The notes beneath the pieces are model-generated. The model searched no databases. It saw only the letters and a program-made list of their open reading frames with translations, and was not told the DNA's origin. 64,000 nucleotides of DNA from Massilia varians (lineage in GTDB: Bacteria; Pseudomonadota; Gammaproteobacteria; Burkholderiales; Burkholderiaceae_D), in assembly GCF_027923905.1 (NCBI RefSeq), contig NZ_AP026966.1, forward strand, positions 3,163,001 to 3,227,000, in the 5' to 3' direction. Of this stretch, positions 17,738 to 28,063 are shown piece by piece. How positions within the stretch are numbered: position 1 is the stretch's first letter; every line of letters begins with the position of its first letter. The position numbers and the translations under genes are program-made.

Positions 17738-19630
17738 TTGAAGAAGATTGTCGCCAGTGTCGTCGCACTCGCCCTGTTCGCGACCGACGCCCACGTCGTC
17801 GTCGCCGCGCAGGACTACAGCAAATACAGCCAGGAAGCCCTGGAAAAGGAACTGGCGCTGATCGCCACGTCCCGCCTCAGCGTGATGGTGCCGATGCGCG
17901 ACGGCGTCACGCTGTCGACCGACATCTACATGCCGAAGAACGCCAGGGGCAAGCTGCCCGCGATCCTGTGGAAGACGCCCTACAACGAAGGCAAGCTGAG
18001 AGGATCGACCCAGCGCTACGTGCTCGAATCGGTCAAGCGAGGCTACAGCTTCATCGTCCAGAACGAACGCGGCCGCTATTTTTCGGGCGGCAACTGGGAG
18101 ATCCTGGGCAAGCCGCAAACCGACGGCTACGACACCCTGAGCTGGATCGCGGCGCAAGACTGGTCGAACGGCAAGGTCGGCACCCTGGGCTGCTCGTCCT
18201 CGGCCGAATGGCAGCTGGCGCTTGCCGGCCTGAACCACCCGGCGCACGCGGCGATGGTGCCGATGGCGGCCGGCGCCGGCATCGGCAAGGTGGGCCGTTT
18301 CCAGGAACAGGGCAACTGGTACACCGGCGGCGTGCCGCGCAACCTGTTCTTCGTCTGGCTGTACGGCGTCGACAATCCGCTGCGCGCCCAGCTGCCGGCC
18401 ATTGGCGACGACAAGCTGCGCGCCCGCGTCGAGGCCTACAATGACCTCGATCCGGCCAAGCCGAAGGTCGACTGGAACAAGCAGATCAAGCACCTGCCGG
18501 TGGACCAGCTGCTGTCCTCGCTGGGCGAGCCGGCCGGCACCTTCGAGCAGCTCATCAAGCGCACGCCCGCCGACCCGGCCTGGCGCCAGGGCGGCCTGTA
18601 CCACGAGGGCATGGGCTGGGGCGTGCCCGCGCTGTGGTTCAACAGCTGGTACGACGTGTCGATCGGCCCGAACCTGGAACTGTTCAACCATGCGCGCGCG
18701 GCCGGCACCGACAAGGAAGCGAGCAGCAACCAGTACGCGGTGGTGGCGCCGAACGTGCACTGCGCTTTTTCCCGCCTGGGCCCGAACAACACCATCGGCG
18801 AGCGCAACATGGGCGACACCAGTTTCGACGTCGACGGCGCCATCTACGGCTGGTTCGACCGCTGGCTCAAGGGCGATGCCAAGGCCTTCCCGGCCTCAAC
18901 CCCGCACGTGCGCTATTTCGAGATGGGCGCCAACCGCTGGCAGAGCGCCGGCACCTGGCCGCCGGAAAAGGCCAAGCCGATGCGCCTGTACCTGCGCTCC
19001 GGCGGGAAGGCGAATTCGCTCTACGGCGACGGCCGCTTGACGACCGAAGCGCCGGGCGCGAACGAAGCGGCCGACCGCTACCGCTACGACCCGATGAACC
19101 CGGTGCAGACCATCGGCGGCGGCGACTGCTGCAATGGCGGCATCGTTGTGCCGGGCGCCTTCGACCAGCGTCCGGTCGAGGCGCGCAGCGACGTGCTGGT
19201 CTACACCAGCGACCCGCTGCCGACACCGGTGAGCGTGGCCGGCTTCGTCGATGCGGTGCTGAAGGTCTCGTCGAACGCCAGGGACACCGACTTCGCGGTG
19301 AAACTGGTCGACGTGGCGCCGGACGGCACCGCCTGGATCGTCGGCGACACCATCTTCCGCGCGCGCTACCGCAACGGCTTCGACCAGCCGGCGCCCTTGA
19401 CGCCGGGTGAAGTCGTGACCATCCGCCCGAGCCCGATCGCCACCGCGATCCAGTTCGGCGCCGGCCACCGCATCCGGGTCGAGGTGAGCTCGTCGAACTT
19501 CCCGAAATTCGTGCGCAACCTGAACACGGGCGGGCCGAACGAAAGCGAGAAGACCGGCGTGGTGGCGGACAACGCCGTGCACCACGACAGCACGCACCAG
19601 AGCTACATCGAGCTGCCGGTCGTGCAATAA
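17738..19630 (+). CDS. CocE/NonD-family secreted hydrolase (peptidase S15-like)
   Basis: 630 residues with a signal peptide (MKKIVASVVALALFA..), an S15/CocE alpha/beta-hydrolase domain (about 45-345) and a C-terminal jelly-roll X-Pro dipeptidyl-peptidase domain (about 375-620). The nucleophile is probably the serine in GTLGCSSSAEWQ and the catalytic histidine in VAPNVHCAFS. The class includes cocaine esterase, glutaryl acylase and alpha-amino-acid ester hydrolases, so ester or amide cleavage in the periplasm is likely. The start is a TTG at 17738 behind a strong AAGGAG. It converges with the EAL gene, leaving 12 bp. Confidence 0.9.
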   Translation: MKKIVASVVALALFATDAHVVVAAQDYSKYSQEALEKELALIATSRLSVMVPMRDGVTLSTDIYMPKNARGKLPAILWKTPYNEGKLRGSTQRYVLESVKRGYSFIVQNERGRYFSGGNWEILGKPQTDGYDTLSWIAAQDWSNGKVGTLGCSSSAEWQLALAGLNHPAHAAMVPMAAGAGIGKVGRFQEQGNWYTGGVPRNLFFVWLYGVDNPLRAQLPAIGDDKLRARVEAYNDLDPAKPKVDWNKQIKHLPVDQLLSSLGEPAGTFEQLIKRTPADPAWRQGGLYHEGMGWGVPALWFNSWYDVSIGPNLELFNHARAAGTDKEASSNQYAVVAPNVHCAFSRLGPNNTIGERNMGDTSFDVDGAIYGWFDRWLKGDAKAFPASTPHVRYFEMGANRWQSAGTWPPEKAKPMRLYLRSGGKANSLYGDGRLTTEAPGANEAADRYRYDPMNPVQTIGGGDCCNGGIVVPGAFDQRPVEARSDVLVYTSDPLPTPVSVAGFVDAVLKVSSNARDTDFAVKLVDVAPDGTAWIVGDTIFRARYRNGFDQPAPLTPGEVVTIRPSPIATAIQFGAGHRIRVEVSSSNFPKFVRNLNTGGPNESEKTGVVADNAVHHDSTHQSYIELPVVQ

Positions 19631-19642
19631 GCGGCGATCGTG

Positions 19643-21232
19643 TCAGCCCGCGGCGGGTTCAGTCGCTTCCCGCCGCGCCATCTGCTCCATGTAATGCACG
19701 ACCTCGGCAAAGGACATCGGCCGGCCGAACAGCCAGCCCTGCGCATACTGGACGCCATGGCGCAGCAGGAAGTCGGCTTGCGCCTGGCTCTCTACCCCTT
19801 CCGCAATCATGCGCAGCCCCAGGTCCCTGGCCATCGAGATGATGTGCCCGACCACCTGGCTGGTCGGCGCACCGGTGCCGATCGCCTCGATGAAGCTACG
19901 GTCGATCTTCAGGTAATCGAGCTCCAGCGATTCCAGATAGGACAGGCTCGAATAGCCGGTGCCGAAGTCGTCGATCGCGATCGCGAAGCCGTGGCGCCGC
20001 AGCGTGCCCGAGGTTTCGCGCGCGACCACCGGGTCGAGCAGGCCGCGCTCGGTCACTTCGAGGATCACGCTGGAGGGATGCGCGCCCATCCGGTCGAGCG
20101 TGGCCTGCAGCTTGTCGTGAAAATCGGGCGAATGGAAGTCGGCGGGCGCGACGTTGATCCCGATATGAAAGCCGGGATGGGTTTCGAGGTAGAAACCGAC
20201 ATCGCGGCAGACCAGGTCCAGCACCTGGTGCGTCAGCCTGGCGATGGTGTCGTCCTGCTCGGCGATGGGGATGAACAGCTCCGGCATGACGACCTCGCCG
20301 GTGGAGCGGCGCCAGCGCACCAGCGCCTCGACGCCCATCCAGCGCCCCGTGCGCAGCTCCACCACGGCCTGATACTCGAGGAAGAATTCGCGGCGCCTGA
20401 GCGCCGAGCGCACCGCATAGGGCAAGGCCATCTGCTGGCGCGCCAGGTACAGGATCGCAAAGCTCAGCGCCGCCCCGGCCAGCATGCCCGCCGGCACCAG
20501 CCGGACCGCGAAGTTGCGCGAGCGGTCCGCCAGGTAATGCATGGGCACGGCCGCAATGCCGACCGTCTGGAAGGCCGAGGAACGCACCACCGCCACCACA
20601 TGGCCGTCATCCTCGAACACCGCCTCGCGCGCGCTGCCCAGACGCTTCGCCCAGCCCGGGTCGATATGGCCGCGGGCACTGATCGGGGCGGCGAAGTCGA
20701 GCGGCATCACGGCCAGCGACACATCGGGCTCGCTCTTGGCCGTGTCGATTGGTAATTGCGCATGCAAAATGGCGGCAAAATTACCGTACTGCACAACGAG
20801 GAAGGCATACTCGGGCGCGAACGGAAAATGCACGTCGATGCGTATCAAGGCGCCGGATGCGCTGCGGTAAGTCGGTTCGCCCAGCTCGAGGACGCGCGCA
20901 CTGCCGACGATGGACGAGCACAGCATCCGGTTGCCCTCGACGTAGCCGACCGCCTGGATATAGGTCGATCCCAGGTCGATCTCGCGCATGAGGTCGATGC
21001 TGGCCGGCACGCAAGGTGTCGCCGTATACGGCGCGAAGCGCCTGACGGCCGCGGCCACCTGCGCCGCCGTCTCGTCCCCGCGCATCACGACGTCGCGCGC
21101 ATAGCCGAGCGCATGCGCACTTTCCGCCTTGAATGCCTGCCTTTGGGCCTCGTGGATGGCCAGCCAGATAGGACCGCCGATCGCAACGATCGCCAGCAGG
21201 AGCGTAAGCAGAACGACGCCAGTTTTTTTCAT
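19643..21232 (-). CDS. CSS-domain EAL phosphodiesterase (PdeC-like)
   Basis: 529 residues: TM1 (7-26), a periplasmic CSS-motif domain (about 30-235) with C74 and the C105-S-S triad, TM2 (about 240-260), and a cytosolic EAL domain (about 268-515). Catalytic blocks are intact: GVEALVRW, INVAPADF, EVTERG, DDFGTGYSS, KIDRSFIE and AEGVES. In E. coli PdeC-type enzymes the cysteine pair is read by DsbA/DsbB redox state and controls c-di-GMP hydrolysis, so a redox-tuned phosphodiesterase is expected here. Regulation of transcription is not visible. Confidence 0.93.
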   Translation of the reverse strand: MKKTGVVLLTLLLAIVAIGGPIWLAIHEAQRQAFKAESAHALGYARDVVMRGDETAAQVAAAVRRFAPYTATPCVPASIDLMREIDLGSTYIQAVGYVEGNRMLCSSIVGSARVLELGEPTYRSASGALIRIDVHFPFAPEYAFLVVQYGNFAAILHAQLPIDTAKSEPDVSLAVMPLDFAAPISARGHIDPGWAKRLGSAREAVFEDDGHVVAVVRSSAFQTVGIAAVPMHYLADRSRNFAVRLVPAGMLAGAALSFAILYLARQQMALPYAVRSALRRREFFLEYQAVVELRTGRWMGVEALVRWRRSTGEVVMPELFIPIAEQDDTIARLTHQVLDLVCRDVGFYLETHPGFHIGINVAPADFHSPDFHDKLQATLDRMGAHPSSVILEVTERGLLDPVVARETSGTLRRHGFAIAIDDFGTGYSSLSYLESLELDYLKIDRSFIEAIGTGAPTSQVVGHIISMARDLGLRMIAEGVESQAQADFLLRHGVQYAQGWLFGRPMSFAEVVHYMEQMARREATEPAAG

Positions 21233-21254
21233 GATTCCCTGCGAACGGGCATGA

Positions 21255-23773
<2,519 letters not shown>

Positions 23774-23774
23774 C

Positions 23775-25124
23775 ATGGGCATTCATGTCATTAAAATGCC
23801 AGACCTGGGCGAAGGCATCGCCGAGGTCGAGGTCGTGGCCTGGCACGTGCAGCCGGGCGACACGGTCAAGGAAGACCAGGTGCTGGCCGACGTCATGACC
23901 GACAAGGCCACCGTCGAGATCCCCTCGCCGGTGGCGGGCACCATCACCAGCCTGGGCGGCGCGGTCGGCCAGTCGCTGGCCGTGGGCGCGGAGTTGATCC
24001 GCCTCGACGTCGAAGGCGCCGGCAATTTCTCCGGCGAGAAGGCGAAACAGGAACCGGTGAAATCCGCTGCCGCCACGGCGCCCGCCGAAGAAGTCGCGGA
24101 ACCGCAGCTGGAAGCGGTGGCGCAGGCCGAAGCCACGCAGGGCGCGAGCGCCAAGGCGGCCGCGCCGGCCGCGCCGGCGCCCAGGGCAGCTGCCCCGCAG
24201 GCCCGCAGCTACCAGAACGGTCCGGCGCCGATGCGTGCCGACGGTGAAAAACCGCTGGCCGCGCCGGCCGTGCGCCAGCGCGCCTGGGACCTGGGCATCG
24301 AGCTGCAGTTCGTGCACGGCAGCGGCCCGGCGGGACGCATCCTTCATTCCGACCTCGACGCCCATGTGGCGGGCCGCCGCGCCAGCGCGCCGGGCGCCGG
24401 CCGCGACGAGCGCTACGCCAAGCGCGACGGCGAGCAATCGGCCCCGGTGATCGGCCTGCGCCGCAAGATCGCCGAGAAGATGCAGGAAGCCAAGCGCAAC
24501 ATCCCGCACTTCACCTATGTGGAAGAAGTCGACGTCACCGAGCTGGAGGCGCTGCGCACCCAGCTCAACGCCAGGTATGGCGCCGAGCGCGGCAAGCTGA
24601 CCTTCCTGCCGCTCCTGATGCGTGCGGTGGTGCTGGCGCTGCGCCAGTATCCGATGATGAATGCGCGCTACGACGACGCCAACAACCTCCTCACCCAGTT
24701 CGAAGGCGTGCACCTGGGCATCGCCGCCCAGACCGAGGCCGGCCTGATGGTGCCGGTGGTGCGCCATGCCGAGACGCTCGACCCGTGGGCCGCTGCCGCC
24801 GAGGTGGCGCGCCTGGCCGATGCGGCGCGCGCCGGCCGCGCCACGCGCGAGGAGCTGACCGGCTCCACCATCACCATCACCAGCCTGGGCCCGCTGGGCG
24901 GCATCGTCACCACCCCGGTGCTGAACCGTCCGGAAGTGGCGATCATCGGCCCCAACCGCATCGTCGATCGCCCGATGATCCGGGATGGCGCCATGGTGGC
25001 GCGCAAGATGATGAACCTGTCGTCCTCGTTCGACCACCGCGTCATCGACGGCCAGGTGGCGGCCAAGTTCGTGCAGACCATCCGCGGCTACCTCGAAACC
25101 CCGGCCACCATCTTCGTGGAGTGA
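23775..25124 (+). CDS. bkdB: branched-chain 2-oxoacid dehydrogenase E2 (dihydrolipoyl acyltransferase)
   Basis: 449 residues: one lipoyl domain (1-78, lipoylated lysine K44 in [12 protein letters not shown]), an Ala/Pro/Glu-rich flexible linker (about 90-160), a peripheral subunit-binding domain (about 163-200, [15 protein letters not shown]) and the acyltransferase core (about 220-449) with catalytic H421 and D425 in [10 protein letters not shown]. It transfers the branched acyl group from E1 to CoA. The start is the ATG at 23775 behind GGAGGG, one base after the bkdA2 stop. Confidence 0.95.
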   Translation: MGIHVIKMPDLGEGIAEVEVVAWHVQPGDTVKEDQVLADVMTDKATVEIPSPVAGTITSLGGAVGQSLAVGAELIRLDVEGAGNFSGEKAKQEPVKSAAATAPAEEVAEPQLEAVAQAEATQGASAKAAAPAAPAPRAAAPQARSYQNGPAPMRADGEKPLAAPAVRQRAWDLGIELQFVHGSGPAGRILHSDLDAHVAGRRASAPGAGRDERYAKRDGEQSAPVIGLRRKIAEKMQEAKRNIPHFTYVEEVDVTELEALRTQLNARYGAERGKLTFLPLLMRAVVLALRQYPMMNARYDDANNLLTQFEGVHLGIAAQTEAGLMVPVVRHAETLDPWAAAAEVARLADAARAGRATREELTGSTITITSLGPLGGIVTTPVLNRPEVAIIGPNRIVDRPMIRDGAMVARKMMNLSSSFDHRVIDGQVAAKFVQTIRGYLETPATIFVE

Positions 25125-25128
25125 GCAT

Positions 25129-26541
25129 ATGGAGACACTGAACACCACACTCCTGATCATCGGCGGCGGACCGGGCGGCTACGTGGCCGGCATCCGCGCC
25201 GGCCAGCTCGGCGTGCCGACCGTGCTGGTCGAAGGCGCCGCCCCCGGCGGCACCTGCCTGAACATCGGCTGCATCCCGTCCAAGGCGATGATCCACGCGG
25301 CCGAGGAGTTCTGCAAGGCGCGTAGCTATGCGGCCGAAACCTCGCCGCTGGGCATCAGCGCGGCCTCCCCGCACATCGACCTCGAGCGCACCGTGGCCTG
25401 GAAGGACGGCATCGTCAAGAAGCTGACCGGCGGCGTCGGCGCCCTGCTCAAGAAGAATGGCGTCAAGCAGGTAGCCGGCTGGGCGACCATCCTGGACGGC
25501 AAGACCGTCGAGGTGCGCGCCGACGGCGACAGCCAAGCCTCGGTGCGGATCCGCTGCGAGCACATGCTGCTGGCCAGCGGCTCCGAGGCGGTCGAACTCC
25601 CCTTCATGCCCTTCGGCGGTCCGGTCATCTCCTCGACCGAGGCGCTCTCGCCCGATGGAATTCCACAGCGCCTGGTGGTGGTCGGGGCCGGCTACATCGG
25701 CCTGGAGCTCGGCACCGCCTACCGCAAGCTGGGCGCGCAGGTGACGGTGGTCGAAGCGGCCGACCGGATCCTGCCCGCCTATGACGCCGACCTGGTCAAG
25801 CCGGTGGCCGCCAGCCTGGCGCGCCTGGGCGTCGAGCTGCGCCTGGCGACCTCTGTGCTGGGCATGGACGGCGACGACGGCCAGCAGCGCGTGCGGGTGC
25901 GCGATGCGTCCGGCGTCGAAGCCCTGCTGGAAGCGGACCGCGTCCTGGTGGCGGTCGGCCGCAAGCCGCGCACCACGGGCTGGGGCCTGGAAAACCTGAT
26001 GCTCGACATGAACGGGCGCGCGGTCAAGGTGGACGACCAGTGCCGCACCTCGATGCGCAACGTGTGGGCGATCGGCGACCTGACCGGCGAGCCAATGCTG
26101 GCGCACCGCGCCATGGCCCAGGGCGAGATGGTGGCCGAGATCGTGTCCGGCAAGCGCCGCCACTTCGCACCCGCCGCGATTCCCGCGGTGTGCTTCACCG
26201 ATCCGGAAATCGTCGTGGTCGGGATGTCGCCGCTGGACGCCGACAAGGCCGGCATCGAGATCGTCACGGCCAACTTCCCGTTCAGCGCCAACGGACGCGC
26301 GATGACCATCGAAAGCACGGACGGCTTCGTGCGCGTGGTGGCGCGCAAGAGCGACCACCGCATCATCGGCTGGCAGGCCGTGGGCGGCGCGGTGTCGGAA
26401 CTGACGGCCGGCTTCACCCAGTCGATCGAGCTGGGCGCCCAGCTCGAGGACATCGCCGGCACCATCCACGCGCACCCGACCCTGGGCGAGGCGGTACAGG
26501 AAGCCGCGCTGCGCGCACTGGGGCACGCGCTGCATATCTGA
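25129..26541 (+). CDS. lpdV: dihydrolipoyl dehydrogenase (E3) of the branched-chain complex
   Basis: 470-residue FAD flavoprotein that re-oxidises the E2 lipoyl arm and reduces NAD. It shows an N-terminal FAD fold ([10 protein letters not shown]), redox disulfide C43/C48 in [16 protein letters not shown] fold [13 protein letters not shown], and the C-terminal dimer motif with active-site H449 and E454 ([13 protein letters not shown]). It starts 4 bp after bkdB. Its last 24 nt and following terminator are partly repeated about 190 bp downstream. No BkdR-type Lrp regulator is adjacent. Confidence 0.95.
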   Translation: METLNTTLLIIGGGPGGYVAGIRAGQLGVPTVLVEGAAPGGTCLNIGCIPSKAMIHAAEEFCKARSYAAETSPLGISAASPHIDLERTVAWKDGIVKKLTGGVGALLKKNGVKQVAGWATILDGKTVEVRADGDSQASVRIRCEHMLLASGSEAVELPFMPFGGPVISSTEALSPDGIPQRLVVVGAGYIGLELGTAYRKLGAQVTVVEAADRILPAYDADLVKPVAASLARLGVELRLATSVLGMDGDDGQQRVRVRDASGVEALLEADRVLVAVGRKPRTTGWGLENLMLDMNGRAVKVDDQCRTSMRNVWAIGDLTGEPMLAHRAMAQGEMVAEIVSGKRRHFAPAAIPAVCFTDPEIVVVGMSPLDADKAGIEIVTANFPFSANGRAMTIESTDGFVRVVARKSDHRIIGWQAVGGAVSELTAGFTQSIELGAQLEDIAGTIHAHPTLGEAVQEAALRALGHALHI

Positions 26542-26579
26542 GCGCTGCTCCCCGCTACCCAAGCCGCCCACTCGGGCGG
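26511..26579 (+). repeat. copy 1 of duplicated lpdV tail plus terminator
   Basis: Covers the lpdV 3' end and its terminator stem. From the CTGGGG onward it aligns with 26711-26771 over about 61 positions, with roughly 12 mismatches and no gaps. Confidence 0.75.
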
Positions 26580-26588
26580 TTTTTCTTT
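26561..26588 (+). terminator. Rho-independent terminator of the bkd operon
   Basis: Stem CCGCCC (26564-26569) and GGGCGG (26574-26579), 4-nt loop, extended by A-T pairs and followed by TTTTTCTTTCC. It lies 22 bp past the lpdV stop. Confidence 0.85.
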
Positions 26589-26608
26589 CCCGCCACAATT
26601 TTCACCGG

Positions 26609-26689
26609 GGTCAGGTCTGACATTCAGACACGAACTCGACCGTAACTCTATCGTCTTGCTCAGCCCGTGTCCAAATGTCAGACCCGACC
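26609..26689. repeat. REP-like imperfect inverted repeat
   Basis: Arms 26609-26632 and 26666-26689 are inverted copies matching at 21 of 24 positions. They are built on GGTCAGGTCTGACATT and its complement, and separated by 33 bp. The GGTCTGAC core resembles REP/BIME elements mobilised by TnpA-REP transposases in related bacteria. That link is from memory and not testable here. Confidence 0.65.
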
Positions 26690-26704
26690 CTCGCTGCTTA
26701 CTAC

Positions 26705-26771
26705 GCGCGCTGGGGCATGCATTGCACGTCTGAGCGCTGCTTCTCCCTACTTAAGCCGCCCGCCCGGGCGG
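26705..26771 (+). repeat. copy 2 of duplicated lpdV tail, with decayed terminator
   Basis: The 24 nt at 26710-26733 read Leu-Gly-His-Ala-Leu-His-Val-stop, against Leu-Gly-His-Ala-Leu-His-Ile-stop at the real lpdV end. They are followed by the same spacer and CCGCCC/GGGCGG hairpin (26756-26771). The T-tract is gone, so it should terminate poorly. Confidence 0.7.
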
Positions 26772-26831
26772 CAGATCTTATGTGCACTCGCCGAGTACGA
26801 TTTGACCAAATTGAGCACAAGGCAAACAAAA

Positions 26832-26878
26832 TATGCATACATAGTTACATTTGCAAACATTATTTGCACATTTGTGCA
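26832..26878. promoter_or_regulatory. cluster of palindromes upstream of the beta-barrel genes
   Basis: In an AT-rich block lie TATGCATA (26832-26839), the dyad TGCAAA-N5-TTTGCA (26852-26868) and the perfect 14-bp palindrome TGCACATTTGTGCA (26865-26878). The last two overlap. A weak promoter candidate TTGCAG (26889) with AATAAT (26913) lies just downstream. Probable operator region for the OMP genes; the binding protein is unknown. Confidence 0.45.
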
Positions 26879-26973
26879 TAGTGAAAAATTGCAGTTAACG
26901 TATCTAAGCTGCAATAATTGCGCCGTGCTCGGGAATCGCCCCAGCGCATCAACGACAGAAAGAGGCACATAAT

Positions 26974-27495
26974 ATGTTCAAGAAAATCGCAGCTGCCAGC
27001 GCCCTGCTCATCGCTTCCTCGGCCGCTTTTGCCGCCCAACCGAATACGTTCTACGCCGGTGGCGACGTCGGCAAGACCAAGGTCGACGACGTTTCCAAGC
27101 GCGACACCAGCGTCGGCGGCTTCGTCGGCTACAACTTCCACCAGAACTTCGCCGTGGAAGCCGGCTACCGCCGCCTGGCCGACTACGACATCTACGTCGG
27201 CACCCCGTCCATCGGTTTCGTGGACGGCAGCGCGAAGGTCGACCAGGCGCACCTGTCGCTGGTCGGCAGCCTGCCGGTGGCCCAGAACCTCAGCCTCTAC
27301 GGCCGTCTCGGCCTCAACCGCCTGGAAGCCAAGGTCAGCTCGGCCGGCTACAGCGCCAAGGATTCCACCACCAAGGCCCTGTACGGCGTCGGCCTGAACT
27401 ACGCCTTCACCCCGGCCGTGTCGGCGCGCCTCGAAGTGCAGAAGCCTGCCAGCGACGCGACCAACCTGAGCGCCGGCGTCGCCTTCCAGTTCTAA
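26974..27495 (+). CDS. outer-membrane beta-barrel protein
   Basis: 173 residues with a signal peptide cleaved after AFA (residue 20 or so), then an eight-strand beta-barrel of the OmpA-like/PF13505 type. Alternating aromatic and hydrophobic strands include FYAGGDVGKTK, GGFVGYNF, FAVEAGYRRL, LSLYGRLGLNR and ALYGVGLNYAF, and it ends in a C-terminal Phe (GVAFQF) as expected for BAM-dependent insertion. The next gene is a close paralogue. The ligand or pore function is unknown. Confidence 0.88.
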   Translation: MFKKIAAASALLIASSAAFAAQPNTFYAGGDVGKTKVDDVSKRDTSVGGFVGYNFHQNFAVEAGYRRLADYDIYVGTPSIGFVDGSAKVDQAHLSLVGSLPVAQNLSLYGRLGLNRLEAKVSSAGYSAKDSTTKALYGVGLNYAFTPAVSARLEVQKPASDATNLSAGVAFQF

Positions 27496-27510
27496 GCAGG
27501 AGATATGTCC

Positions 27511-28017
27511 ATGTTCAAGAAGATCGCCCTCCTTGCCGCCCTGTTCGCAGCTTCCTCGGCCAGCTTCGCCGCGCAACCGGGCAGCTTCTATGCCGGTGCC
27601 GACCTCGGCCGCTCCAAGATCACCGATCTCGGTGGCCACGAGACCAGCTTCGGCGGCTTCGTCGGCTACAACTTCCATCCGAACGTTGCGGTGGAACTGG
27701 GCCAGCGCCGCCTGTTCGAGCGCGACTATGGCTGGGGCAACGGGAATGCGAACCTGCGCGCCGACCAGACCTCGCTCTCGCTGGTCGGCAGCATGCCGGT
27801 CGGGGAAAGCTTCAGCGTCTATGGCCGCCTCGGCGCCGCCCGCATCCAGGAGCGCTTCAGCACCGGTGGCTTCACCCACAAGGACTCGACCACCAAGGCG
27901 CTGTACGGCATTGGCCTGAGCTACGCGATCACGCCGGCGGTGACGGCACGCGTCGAAGTGCAGAAGATCTCCCAGCAGGCGACCAACCTGAGCACCGGCC
28001 TGTCCTACCAGTTCTGA
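27511..28017 (+). CDS. outer-membrane beta-barrel protein, tandem paralogue
   Basis: 168 residues, same architecture as the preceding gene: signal peptide to SFA, then the barrel with FYAGADLGRSK, GGFVGYNFHPN, FSVYGRLGAAR, HKDSTTKALYGIGLSYA and the terminal YQF. Both genes share the KDSTTKALYG block, so they arose by tandem duplication. I chose the ATG at 27511 because AGGAGA at 27498-27503 is 7 bp away and the start then matches the paralogue (MFKKIA). The ATG at 27505 sits too close to the ribosome site. Confidence 0.87.
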   Translation: MFKKIALLAALFAASSASFAAQPGSFYAGADLGRSKITDLGGHETSFGGFVGYNFHPNVAVELGQRRLFERDYGWGNGNANLRADQTSLSLVGSMPVGESFSVYGRLGAARIQERFSTGGFTHKDSTTKALYGIGLSYAITPAVTARVEVQKISQQATNLSTGLSYQF

Positions 28018-28035
28018 GCGGCTCCGCCCTCGTCC

Positions 28036-28063
28036 AAAGCCCGGCACTGCCGGGCTTTTTTTT
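28036..28063 (+). terminator. Rho-independent terminator of the beta-barrel operon
   Basis: Perfect 10-bp stem AAAGCCCGGC (28036-28045) and GCCGGGCTTT (28049-28058), 3-nt loop, T-run to 28063. The IS begins at the next base, so the last eight T are its left target duplication. Confidence 0.92.

Larger units (their letters stand above)
26542..26973. other. 432-bp non-coding region between bkd operon and beta-barrel genes
   Basis: Holds, in order, the bkd terminator, a REP-like inverted repeat (26609-26689), a diverged second copy of the lpdV tail/terminator (26705-26771) and an AT-rich block (about 26775-26930) with overlapping palindromes. Short reading frames here look random and lack ribosome sites. 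Confidence 0.8.

Noticed and set aside
26667..26972. Short overlapping frames in the AT-rich region after the bkd operon
   Set aside because: No ribosome sites, no hydrophobic pattern, and they cross the duplicated terminator; treated as non-coding.
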